Source: Tenericutes bacterium ADurb.BinA155
GTDB lineage: Bacteria; Bacillota_I; Bacilli_A; RFN20; CAG-826
DNA: 5,064 bases
Reading direction: 5' to 3'
Assembly: GCA_002068375.1 (NCBI GenBank)
Contig: MVZL01000094.1
Location: 1-5,064, forward strand
The stretch's first letter is position 1. Every line of letters begins with the position of its first letter. The notes beneath the pieces are model-generated. The model was not told the DNA's origin and did not search any database. It was given only the letters and a program-made list of their open reading frames with translations. Shown here piece by piece: positions 1 to 5,064 of the stretch. Position numbers and translations under genes: made by a program.

Positions 1-810
1 ATCCTTTATGGGGAAGGCTGGGACATGGGGAGCGAAATCTCGCTGCCGTTAGGAACCTATGGTAACGCTAAACTTCTGCCGGACTTTGGCTTCTTCAATG
101 ATGCCTACCGCGAATCCTTAAAGCGTTATCTGACGAATGATGAAGAGGCCTTGCAGCCCTTCAAGAACGCCTATGTCGGCTCCGATCTCGATTTCATCAT
201 CCCGAAACGTTTCCTTAACGCCGCCCAATCGGTCAATTACATTGAGTGCCACGATAACGACACGATCTTCGATTATTTGGAGGCCAAGCGCCCGGACCTT
301 TCGCTCGAAGCGCGGCTCCATCTGATTTCTTTAGGAACGGCGGTGGTGCTCCTATCCTTTGGCATTCCTTTCATCCATATGGGCCAAGAAATCGGAGAAA
401 GCAAGTGGGGCGACGGCAACACCTACAATAAGGGCGACCACTATAACAAGTTCTCCTATAAGCTCCTGGATGAACGGATTTCGATGTACAATTACTTTAA
501 AGAGTTCGTCGCGTTCCGGAAGGCTCATCTCTTCTTGCACGTCTACGACCCCCGCGTGATCGATCAGATGGTCAACTTGACCGATATCGGCGATATCCTC
601 CATGTCCGTTTCGAAGACAAGAACGCGATCGCTCCTTGGAACGATCTCGAATTCTATATCAACCCGACCGACGAAGATGGCCTATACGAAGAAGAGTGCG
701 ACCATGACCTCCTCTTCGATGATAGCGGCCTCCTCGCTAAGGCCAAAAAGATCCGCAGCGTTTCCATCCCAAAACGCTCGGTGATCGTGACGTCCCTCTT
801 AGATAAATAA
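1..810 (+). CDS. pulA: Type I pullulanase, C-terminal part (5' end outside window)
   Basis: A debranching enzyme of glycoside hydrolase family 13 that hydrolyses alpha-1,6 links in pullulan, glycogen or limit dextrins. The frame is open from base 1, so the ATG at 25 is internal; 269 residues are visible of a family usually about 600-850 long. The first residues read LYGEGWD, GH13 region III, with the expected general acid Glu at bases 13-15. NYIECHDND at visible residues 79-87 is region IV, with the transition-state-stabilising Asp at bases 253-255. GIPFIHMGQE (121-130) and NTYNKGD (140-146) are typical pullulanase segments. From about residue 180 the protein becomes a beta-rich C-terminal domain ending in a VSIPKRSVIV strand. 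The YNWGYDP motif and the nucleophile Asp must lie upstream. ESK replaces the usual RTK after GQE, and YNKFSY replaces INQIDW. No signal peptide can be judged. No terminator is visible after the TAA, so read-through into the next gene is possible. Confidence 0.93.
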   Translation: MLYGEGWDMGSEISLPLGTYGNAKLLPDFGFFNDAYRESLKRYLTNDEEALQPFKNAYVGSDLDFIIPKRFLNAAQSVNYIECHDNDTIFDYLEAKRPDLSLEARLHLISLGTAVVLLSFGIPFIHMGQEIGESKWGDGNTYNKGDHYNKFSYKLLDERISMYNYFKEFVAFRKAHLFLHVYDPRVIDQMVNLTDIGDILHVRFEDKNAIAPWNDLEFYINPTDEDGLYEEECDHDLLFDDSGLLAKAKKIRSVSIPKRSVIVTSLLDK

Positions 811-860
811 GAGCCTAGAACGGGAAGCAACTTCAAAACCCTGAAATAGATCAACTTGAG

Positions 861-869
861 AAAAGGAGG
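861..869 (+). promoter_or_regulatory. Ribosome binding site of the OB-fold gene
   Basis: AAAAGGAGG is a near-perfect Shine-Dalgarno sequence placed 7 bases before the ATG at 877. It decides the start: the in-frame TTG at 856 lies upstream of this site and would translate through it. It is the only well-spaced Shine-Dalgarno sequence in the window. Confidence 0.88.
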
Positions 870-876
870 CATTTTT

Positions 877-1161
877 ATGCTCTCAAGCGTTTTCGTTTCG
901 GGACGGCTAGGCGCGCAGATTGACGAGAAGACCCGCTATGTCGAAGTCGACCGGGTGATTCCGGGCCCAAGCGGCCATTTCGAGACCGATCAAATCCCGG
1001 TCCGGAGCATGCTTTGCATCGACGGTTCGTTCATGAAGGGGCCGAAAGGCAGCTTCATCGTCTTCAAAGGCCGGATCGAGACCGACCCGAAGCTCGGGCT
1101 CATCCTCATCGACGAGCTCGATGAGATCTATACGACCAAAGAAGCCTTAAAACGGATTTAA
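877..1161 (+). CDS. Small SSB-like / OB-fold protein (tentative)
   Basis: A 94-residue acidic, soluble protein with no signal peptide or membrane segment. It opens with SSVFVSGRLG, which resembles the first beta strand of bacterial single-stranded DNA-binding proteins (VxLxGRL). KGSFIVFKGRIE at 58-69 resembles the SSB segment KGSxVxVEGRL, and LILIDELDEIY at 75-85 fits the closing strand (VVADEVEFL in SSB). The most likely identity is therefore a compact OB-fold nucleic-acid-binding protein. It is shorter than housekeeping SSB (about 110-180 residues) and lacks the flexible linker and acidic DDDIPF-type tail that recruits partner proteins. It lies 66 bases after the pullulanase gene and 33 before plsC, probably in the same transcription unit; the neighbours do not reveal its role. 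The assignment rests on motif resemblance only: the reading frame is secure, the function is not. Confidence 0.72.
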   Translation: MLSSVFVSGRLGAQIDEKTRYVEVDRVIPGPSGHFETDQIPVRSMLCIDGSFMKGPKGSFIVFKGRIETDPKLGLILIDELDEIYTTKEALKRI

Positions 1162-1169
1162 GGTTGACC

Positions 1170-1190
1170 CTCCTAGTGGTAAACTAGGGG
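1170..1190 (+). promoter_or_regulatory. Hairpin covering the plsC ribosome binding site
   Basis: CCTAGT (1172-1177) pairs perfectly with ACTAGG (1183-1188) around a GGTAA loop. A T-G wobble (1171/1189) and a C-G pair (1170/1190) extend the stem to 8 pairs. The right arm contains most of the only Shine-Dalgarno-like sequence of plsC, AGGGGAG at 1186-1192, just 2 bases before the ATG. No T-run follows, so it does not look like a terminator. Folding could reduce plsC translation. An alternative reading is a weak extended -10 (TGGTAAACT, 1177-1185) in the same bases, but no convincing -35 lies at the right distance. Confidence 0.4.
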
Positions 1191-1194
1191 AGTT

Positions 1195-2010
1195 ATGTTT
1201 AAGTTCCTCCGACTCGTTTTACTTTGTGGACCCCGAATCTTATGGGACTACTTCGCTTGGATGCTCCGTTATTCCCGCCATCCCGAACGTTATCCTTTTG
1301 AGGTTCGCTATGCCGCAGCGAGAAAGCTCATCGTGAAAACGATCAAGCGTTTCCGCCTCAACATGCAAGTCGAAGGGCTGGAATACCTCAATTCGCAAAA
1401 AGGGCCGTTTGTCCTCGTCGCCAATCATCAATCGATGATGGATGTGCTGGTGCTCGTCGCTATCAGCGAGCGCCCGCTCACCTTCATCAGCAAAAAAGAA
1501 GTCAAGAAGTACCCCTTCGTTGGCCGGGTGATGTCCTCGGTTGAGGGCAGCATGCTCGACCGGAGCGATCTTCGCCAGAACGTCGCCATCATGGATGAGG
1601 CGGAGCGGAGATTAAACGCCGGTTACTGCTCCTATGCCGTTTATCCGGAAGGCACCCGGAACAAAGACCCGAACGGGCCGATGCTCCCGTTCCACCCCGG
1701 TTCCTTTAAACTCGCTTATCGGACTGGCGTGCCGATCATCCCAATGGCGGAATACGGGAACTTCCGTCCCTTTAAACGGAAATTCAATTACAAGAGCTAT
1801 CCGATCCAAATCAAGATCTTCCCGCCGTACTTTAAAGAAGATTATCTTAAGATGGCAACCACCGACTTCGCCCCGATCGTCGAGCAAAAGGTTTCCGACG
1901 AGATCGAAGCGATGAAGAAACGGGACCAAGCCTATATGGACGCGAAAAAATATAAGCAATATCCGCCCGACCCCCAGTGGTGGACCGTCTATCTCCATAA
2001 CGAACATTAA
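1195..2010 (+). CDS. plsC: 1-acyl-sn-glycerol-3-phosphate acyltransferase (PlsC)
   Basis: Transfers a fatty acyl group from acyl-ACP or acyl-CoA to position 2 of lysophosphatidic acid, giving phosphatidic acid for membrane lipid synthesis at the inner face of the membrane. The 271 residues carry the PlsC/LPLAT motifs in order. NHQSMMD at 77-83 is motif I, the HX4D catalytic pair H78/D83. GSMLDR at 118-123 is motif II. PEGTR at 151-155 is motif III and binds the glycerol phosphate. VPIIP at 179-183 is motif IV. The first 25 residues are hydrophobic and aromatic (LRLVLL, ILWDYFAWML) and probably associate with the membrane. Length is usual for the family (about 240-270), with a basic and aromatic tail. 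The ATG at 1195 has AGGGGAG only 2 bases upstream, but no better start is visible and the protein begins sensibly there. The paralogous PlsC-like lysophospholipid acyltransferases are the main alternative. Confidence 0.95.
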   Translation: MFKFLRLVLLCGPRILWDYFAWMLRYSRHPERYPFEVRYAAARKLIVKTIKRFRLNMQVEGLEYLNSQKGPFVLVANHQSMMDVLVLVAISERPLTFISKKEVKKYPFVGRVMSSVEGSMLDRSDLRQNVAIMDEAERRLNAGYCSYAVYPEGTRNKDPNGPMLPFHPGSFKLAYRTGVPIIPMAEYGNFRPFKRKFNYKSYPIQIKIFPPYFKEDYLKMATTDFAPIVEQKVSDEIEAMKKRDQAYMDAKKYKQYPPDPQWWTVYLHNEH

Positions 2011-2011
2011 A

Positions 2012-2039
2012 AAACGCCGGAACTTCGCTTCCGGCGTTT
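2012..2039. terminator. Bidirectional terminator between plsC and rsmF
   Basis: An 11-pair stem (2012-2022 with 2029-2039) has a GC-rich core CGCCGG/CCGGCG and a six-base loop CTTCGC. Read on the minus strand it is followed by six T (bases 2014-2009 on plus are all A), an excellent intrinsic terminator for rsmF. Read on the plus strand it is followed by TTTATTTG, a weaker T-rich tract for plsC. The rsmF stop codon (2040-2038) overlaps the outer stem, and the plsC stop (2008-2010) forms part of the minus-strand T tract. Confidence 0.93.
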
Positions 2040-3324
2040 ATTTGATCTCGCGGCGCAATCCTTTCGGATAATGGTTTTTCGCGACCCCTTGGGTCACCTT
2101 GATGAATCCGAGGTTTTGCTGGTCATAGCTTACGATATAGAAGCCATCGGATAAGACAGTCGGGAAAGTGTCACCATGGATATAGGCTTTCATTTCCTTC
2201 TCCGAAATCGCGATGGAATTCTCGGAACTCACGAAATGGCTGAGGTGGTGGTCCGGGATAAAGATCTCGCGGACCTCGAAGAGCTTGACCCCATAACGGA
2301 GGATGTTGAGGTGCGAGGCGTCAAAATGCTGGTAGAGCGAATAGAACTTGCCGCGGAGAATTTCATTGCTCCGGCCTTCGAGGCCATATTGGGCGATGAA
2401 ATCTTTGTATTGGCTATTGGCAACCACTTCATGCGAATTCCGGCTGAGAACGCCGGGCTTTTTGAAGAGGCAGACGAATTGGCCTTCCCCCTCGAAGTGA
2501 TCCGGGAAAAGATGGACCGCTTCCGGGAGCTCTTTCGTCCGGTAAAAGGAAGGATCTTCGGGCAAAGAGACAAGTTCGATCTCGGGGTGGGCCGCCTTAA
2601 AGGCTAAGATGACCCCATCATCTTCTTCATAGGAGAAGGAGCAGGTGCTGTAAGCTAAGGTCCCGCCTTCTTTTAGCATCGCATACGAAAGCTCAAGGAG
2701 CTCGAGCTGCCGCTTCACGCAGGACTTCACCTTCGAAGGATTCCAATCCCGTTCCGCTTCTTCGTTCTTCCGGAACATCGCGGAACCGCTGCACGGGGCG
2801 TCCAAAATGACTTTGTCGAAGGCGTTAAGGAAGTTCACGTAAGCAAAGACGAAATCGGTGGAAGTGACAATGATGTCACCCCGGCCCATCCGTTCGATGT
2901 TCTGCGACATATCCTTGGCCCGGGGATAAGAAATATCATTCGCGATGATCGTGCCTTTATTGTCCATTAGGACCGAAGCCCCGATGGTTTTGCCTCCGGG
3001 CGCCGCGCACATATCGAGGACGATATCGTCGGAAGTCGGATTCAAAAAGTAGGGGACCATCATCGCGCTAGGATCCTGAATCGAATAGGCCCCATCGTCA
3101 TAAAGCAGATTCTGACCGAATTCGTATTCGGCTTTATCGTAGAGGTAAGCGTGGCTAACGAAAGGATGCTTCTTCACGTGGGGGAAACGCCTAAGGAATT
3201 CTTCATCGGAAATCTTCTCGGGATTCAAAAGCAAAGCATGGACCGCCGGGGCGGTTAAGGCTTTTTCCAAAGAAGAAATTTCTTCTTTGGGCAAGTAGTT
3301 TCCAAGGCTTTCCGCAAGATTCAT
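2038..3324 (-). CDS. rsmF: 16S rRNA (cytosine-C5)-methyltransferase, RsmF/YebU type
   Basis: An S-adenosylmethionine-dependent RNA m5C methyltransferase of the NOL1/NOP2/Sun family; RsmF proteins modify C1407 or nearby cytosines of 16S rRNA. With the start at 3324 it has 428 residues, close to the 430-480 usual for RsmF. DMCAAPGGKT at 104-113 is the SAM-binding motif. LDAPCSG at 174-180 carries the release cysteine C178. YSTCSF at 225-230 carries the nucleophile C228. After about residue 285 comes the RsmF-specific C-terminal region (pre-PUA and PUA-like), ending with HYPKGLRRE, which separates it from RsmB and short Sun proteins. The start MNLAESL matches family N-termini; longer forms back to 3447 would run through the promoter and into pdp. 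Only GAGG, 2 bases before ATG, resembles a ribosome binding site. The exact target cytosine cannot be read from sequence. Confidence 0.93.
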   Translation of the reverse strand: MNLAESLGNYLPKEEISSLEKALTAPAVHALLLNPEKISDEEFLRRFPHVKKHPFVSHAYLYDKAEYEFGQNLLYDDGAYSIQDPSAMMVPYFLNPTSDDIVLDMCAAPGGKTIGASVLMDNKGTIIANDISYPRAKDMSQNIERMGRGDIIVTSTDFVFAYVNFLNAFDKVILDAPCSGSAMFRKNEEAERDWNPSKVKSCVKRQLELLELSYAMLKEGGTLAYSTCSFSYEEDDGVILAFKAAHPEIELVSLPEDPSFYRTKELPEAVHLFPDHFEGEGQFVCLFKKPGVLSRNSHEVVANSQYKDFIAQYGLEGRSNEILRGKFYSLYQHFDASHLNILRYGVKLFEVREIFIPDHHLSHFVSSENSIAISEKEMKAYIHGDTFPTVLSDGFYIVSYDQQNLGFIKVTQGVAKNHYPKGLRREIK

Positions 3325-3331
3325 TGCCTCT

Positions 3332-3362
3332 ATTATAAGGTTTTCTAGGCTCCTAGTGTCAA
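3332..3362 (-). promoter_or_regulatory. Promoter of rsmF (sigma-A type)
   Basis: On the minus strand TTGACA (3362-3357) and TATAAT (3337-3332) are both perfect consensus boxes, separated by 19 bases, longer than the ideal 17. The start codon at 3324 begins 8 bases after the last base of the -10 box, so transcription would begin at about 3327-3324 and leave essentially no leader. Its -35 overlaps that of the opposing pdp promoter. Confidence 0.75.
3345..3356. repeat. 12-base palindrome in the rsmF/pdp promoter region
   Basis: CTAGG-CT-CCTAG is a perfect 5-base inverted repeat with a 2-base centre. It lies between the -35 and -10 boxes of the rsmF promoter and just upstream of, touching, the -35 of the pdp promoter. 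This is where a dimeric repressor or activator could act on both. Flanking words recur at 811-820 and 1170-1178. It may also be chance; no regulator gene is visible in the window. Confidence 0.4.
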
Positions 3363-3385
3363 ATCTCCCGCGGTTTTGATATAGT
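3356..3385 (+). promoter_or_regulatory. Promoter of the pdp-dtd operon (extended -10)
   Basis: TGATATAGT (3377-3385) is an extended -10 element (TGn plus TATAGT, 5 of 6 to consensus). GTGTCA (3356-3361) matches TTGACA at 4 of 6 positions with an 18-base spacer. The expected transcription start is about 3392, only 3 bases before the pdp ATG at 3395, so the message should be leaderless or nearly so. Confidence 0.65.
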
Positions 3386-3394
3386 AAAAGCACT

Positions 3395-4696
3395 ATGAGA
3401 ATGGTAGACATTATCGAAAAGAAGCGTGACGGGGGCTCCCTTTCCAAACAAGAGATCGACTTCTTCGTCCAGGGTTACGTCCAAGGCAGTATCCCTGATT
3501 ACCAAGCCAGTGCCTTTGCGATGGCGATCGTTTGGCGGGGGATGAAACCCGATGAAATCGCCAATCTCACCGATGCGATGATGCATTCGGGCGAGACGAT
3601 TGATCTCTCTTCGATCAAGGGAATCAAAGTCGATAAACATTCGACCGGCGGAGTCGGCGATAAGACTTCGCTCGTTTTGGGGCCGCTCGTTGCGGCTTGC
3701 GGAGCGAAACTCGCCAAAATGTCGGGCCGGGGCTTAGGTCATACCGGCGGTACGCTCGATAAGATGGAGTCGGTCCCGGGGATGCGGATTGGTTTAACCG
3801 AAAAGGAGTTTATCAACCAAGTCAACACCATCGGGCTCGCCATCATGGGCCAGACCGCGGATATCGATCCGGCCGATAAGAAACTTTATGCTTTGCGCGA
3901 TGTGACGGGGACGGTCGAGAGCATTCCGCTCATCGCTTCCTCGATCATGTCAAAGAAACTCGCCTCGGGCAGCGATTGCATTTTGCTCGATGTGAAATTT
4001 GGTTCCGGCGCGTTTATGAAAACGTTCGAACGGGCGAAGGAACTCGCGGAAACAATGGTCAAGATCGGCGATTCGCTCCATCGCGATACGAGAGCCATTT
4101 TGACCGATATGGATCAGCCGCTAGGCTTAGCGGTCGGCAATTCGCTCGAAGTGAAAGAAGCGATCAAAACCTTAAATGGCCAAGGGCCGAAGGATTTGGT
4201 CGAACTCGTCGAACAAGCCGGCGCGATTATGCTCGAACAGGCCAAGATCGTGAAGAGCCACGAAGAAGGGGTCGCCCGGATCAAACAGGCGATCGATGAT
4301 CGTTCGGGCTATCAAAAACTCATCGCTTTGTTCCACGCCCAAGGCGGCGATGAATCCTATATTGAGCATCCGGAGAAGTTCCCGGTCGCGAAGTACGCGA
4401 TCGAAGTCCGCGCTGAAAATGCGGGCTACGTGAAACGGATCGACTCGATGACGATCGGCGTTTCGGCGATGAAGCTTGGCGCGGGCCGGGCGACCATGAC
4501 CGACGTGATCGATATGAGCGCGGGCATCCTTTTAGCGAAGAAAGTGGGGGACCAGGTCCATAAAGGCGATCTGCTCGCCACCTGCTATACCAATAAGGAA
4601 GGCGTGACTGAAGTCATTAAAGACGTCCACGACGCCTTTGAATTATCCTCGGTCGAAGTGAAGGTCCAACCGATCGTCCACGCCTACATCAAATAA
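3395..4696 (+). CDS. pdp: Pyrimidine-nucleoside phosphorylase
   Basis: Reversible phosphorolysis of uridine, thymidine and deoxyuridine to free base plus (deoxy)ribose 1-phosphate; cytosolic, in nucleoside salvage and catabolism. The 433 residues equal the length of the Geobacillus stearothermophilus enzyme, and the N-terminus MRMVDII fits family starts. KHSTGGVGDKTS at 81-92 is the phosphate-binding loop. SGRGLGHTGGTLDKME at 110-125 is the thymidine/pyrimidine phosphorylase signature. R168, S183 and K187 occupy the known base-binding positions. The order is an alpha-helical N-terminal domain, the alpha/beta phosphate-binding domain, and a C-terminal domain (about 345-433) with the AGRAT segment and the KKVGDQVHKGD hammerhead-like fold. 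Thymidine phosphorylase DeoA is the alternative, but length and sequence favour Pdp. No Shine-Dalgarno sequence precedes the ATG, in line with a leaderless message. Other deoxyribose genes (deoC, deoB, cdd) are not in view. Confidence 0.96.
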   Translation: MRMVDIIEKKRDGGSLSKQEIDFFVQGYVQGSIPDYQASAFAMAIVWRGMKPDEIANLTDAMMHSGETIDLSSIKGIKVDKHSTGGVGDKTSLVLGPLVAACGAKLAKMSGRGLGHTGGTLDKMESVPGMRIGLTEKEFINQVNTIGLAIMGQTADIDPADKKLYALRDVTGTVESIPLIASSIMSKKLASGSDCILLDVKFGSGAFMKTFERAKELAETMVKIGDSLHRDTRAILTDMDQPLGLAVGNSLEVKEAIKTLNGQGPKDLVELVEQAGAIMLEQAKIVKSHEEGVARIKQAIDDRSGYQKLIALFHAQGGDESYIEHPEKFPVAKYAIEVRAENAGYVKRIDSMTIGVSAMKLGAGRATMTDVIDMSAGILLAKKVGDQVHKGDLLATCYTNKEGVTEVIKDVHDAFELSSVEVKVQPIVHAYIK

Positions 4697-5064
4697 TGCG
4701 GGTCTTGGTTCAAGAGGTCTTAAAGGCCTCGGTTACCATCGATTCTAAGGAAGTCGCCTCGATTGGGCGCGGCTTCCTTCTTTTCGTTGGCTTCACCCCA
4801 GGCGATAACCAAGCAATCATCGCCAAGATGGTCGATAAGATCATGAAACTAAGGATCTTCCCGGACGAAAATGGAAAGACCAATCTTTCATTAAGCCAAG
4901 TGAATGGCTCGATCCTTTCGGTCAGCCAGTTCACCCTCTATGGCGCGCTTAAAGAAGGAAACCGTCCTTCCTTTATCGATGCCCTAAAGCCCGATGAAGC
5001 CCGGGTCCTCTACGCCTATTTCAATAACCTCCTCAAAGAGAAGATGCCGAATCTCCAAACCGGG
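4696..5064 (+). CDS. dtd: D-aminoacyl-tRNA deacylase, N-terminal part (3' end outside window)
   Basis: Hydrolyses D-amino acids (and glycine wrongly attached to tRNA-Ala) from tRNA, protecting translation; a cytosolic homodimer. The 123 visible codons cover most of a family about 145-150 long; the frame runs off the window without a stop. SQFTLYG at 77-83 is the DTD signature, with T80 at the same number as in E. coli. GNRPSF at 88-93 and the closing QTG match the conserved RPSF and TQTG blocks. The second signature (NxGPxT, the cross-subunit Gly-cisPro) lies beyond the edge. The ATG at 4696 overlaps the pdp stop as TAATG and has no Shine-Dalgarno sequence, so translation is probably coupled to pdp by reinitiation. 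Position 7 is Glu where E. coli and most homologues have Arg (QEV instead of QRV). Confidence 0.94.
   Translation, partial: MRVLVQEVLKASVTIDSKEVASIGRGFLLFVGFTPGDNQAIIAKMVDKIMKLRIFPDENGKTNLSLSQVNGSILSVSQFTLYGALKEGNRPSFIDALKPDEARVLYAYFNNLLKEKMPNLQTG

Noticed and set aside
811..876. Terminator or promoter between the pullulanase and OB-fold genes
   Set aside because: No stem longer than about 4 pairs, no T-run and no convincing -35/-10 pair could be found.
1164..1185. TTGACC and TAAACT before plsC as a promoter
   Set aside because: The two boxes are only 10 bases apart, too close for a sigma-A promoter. Only a weak extended -10 reading remains possible.
1612..2007. Minus-strand open frame of 131 codons opposite plsC
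   Set aside because: It is a shadow of the conserved plsC gene, with no motif and no promoter.
2176..2607. Plus-strand open frame of 143 codons opposite rsmF
   Set aside because: It lies wholly inside a clear rsmF gene, has no ribosome binding site or recognisable domain, and is explained by the complementary codon pattern of rsmF.
3325..3447. N-terminal extension of rsmF by 41 residues with a hydrophobic stretch (ILIVLLLY)
   Set aside because: It would be translated from DNA upstream of the rsmF promoter and inside pdp. It does not resemble RsmF N-termini, while MNLAESL at 3324 does.
3976..4299. Second plus-strand frame of 107 codons inside pdp
   Set aside because: Low-complexity, Arg-rich translation typical of an out-of-frame reading of a coding gene; pdp is intact there.
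4710..4934. Minus-strand open frame of 74 codons
   Set aside because: It lies opposite dtd, whose plus-strand frame carries the DTD signature and runs off the window end.

Overview
This 5,064-base window holds six closely packed protein genes on both strands. They are the 3' end of a type I pullulanase, a small OB-fold (SSB-like) protein, the acyltransferase PlsC, the rRNA methyltransferase RsmF (minus strand), pyrimidine-nucleoside phosphorylase (Pdp), and the 5' part of the D-aminoacyl-tRNA deacylase Dtd. The gene set, the Bacillus-type Pdp and the AGGAGG ribosome binding site point to Bacillota, probably an uncultured Bacilli or Erysipelotrichia-like lineage. This is inference, and no single gene fixes the taxon. 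The genetic code looks standard: Trp is TGG, there are no in-frame TGA codons, and all five visible stops are TAA. By eye the composition is balanced, with Leu CTC and Arg CGG used heavily.

Layout: 1-2010 is a plus-strand run of pullulanase, OB-fold protein and plsC, with gaps of 66 and 33 bases. It ends at a stem-loop (2012-2039) that can terminate transcription in both directions. rsmF runs towards it from the opposite side, and its stop codon lies partly inside the stem. rsmF and pdp are divergent, separated by only 70 bases (3325-3394) that hold two face-to-face promoters with overlapping -35 boxes. pdp and dtd overlap by one base (TAATG) and form one transcription unit that leaves the window.

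The genes are housekeeping functions: alpha-glucan debranching, probable ssDNA or nucleic-acid binding, phosphatidic acid synthesis, 16S rRNA m5C modification, pyrimidine nucleoside salvage and removal of D-amino acids from tRNA. They do not form one pathway. I see no mobile element, tRNA, rRNA, CRISPR array, phage gene or defence system, and no strong case for a new biological system. The most interesting signals are regulatory. Both promoters of the rsmF/pdp divergon place the transcription start almost on the start codon. CTAG-containing motifs are concentrated in the intergenic gaps. A hairpin covers the plsC ribosome binding site. No gene-free stretch exceeds 70 bases.
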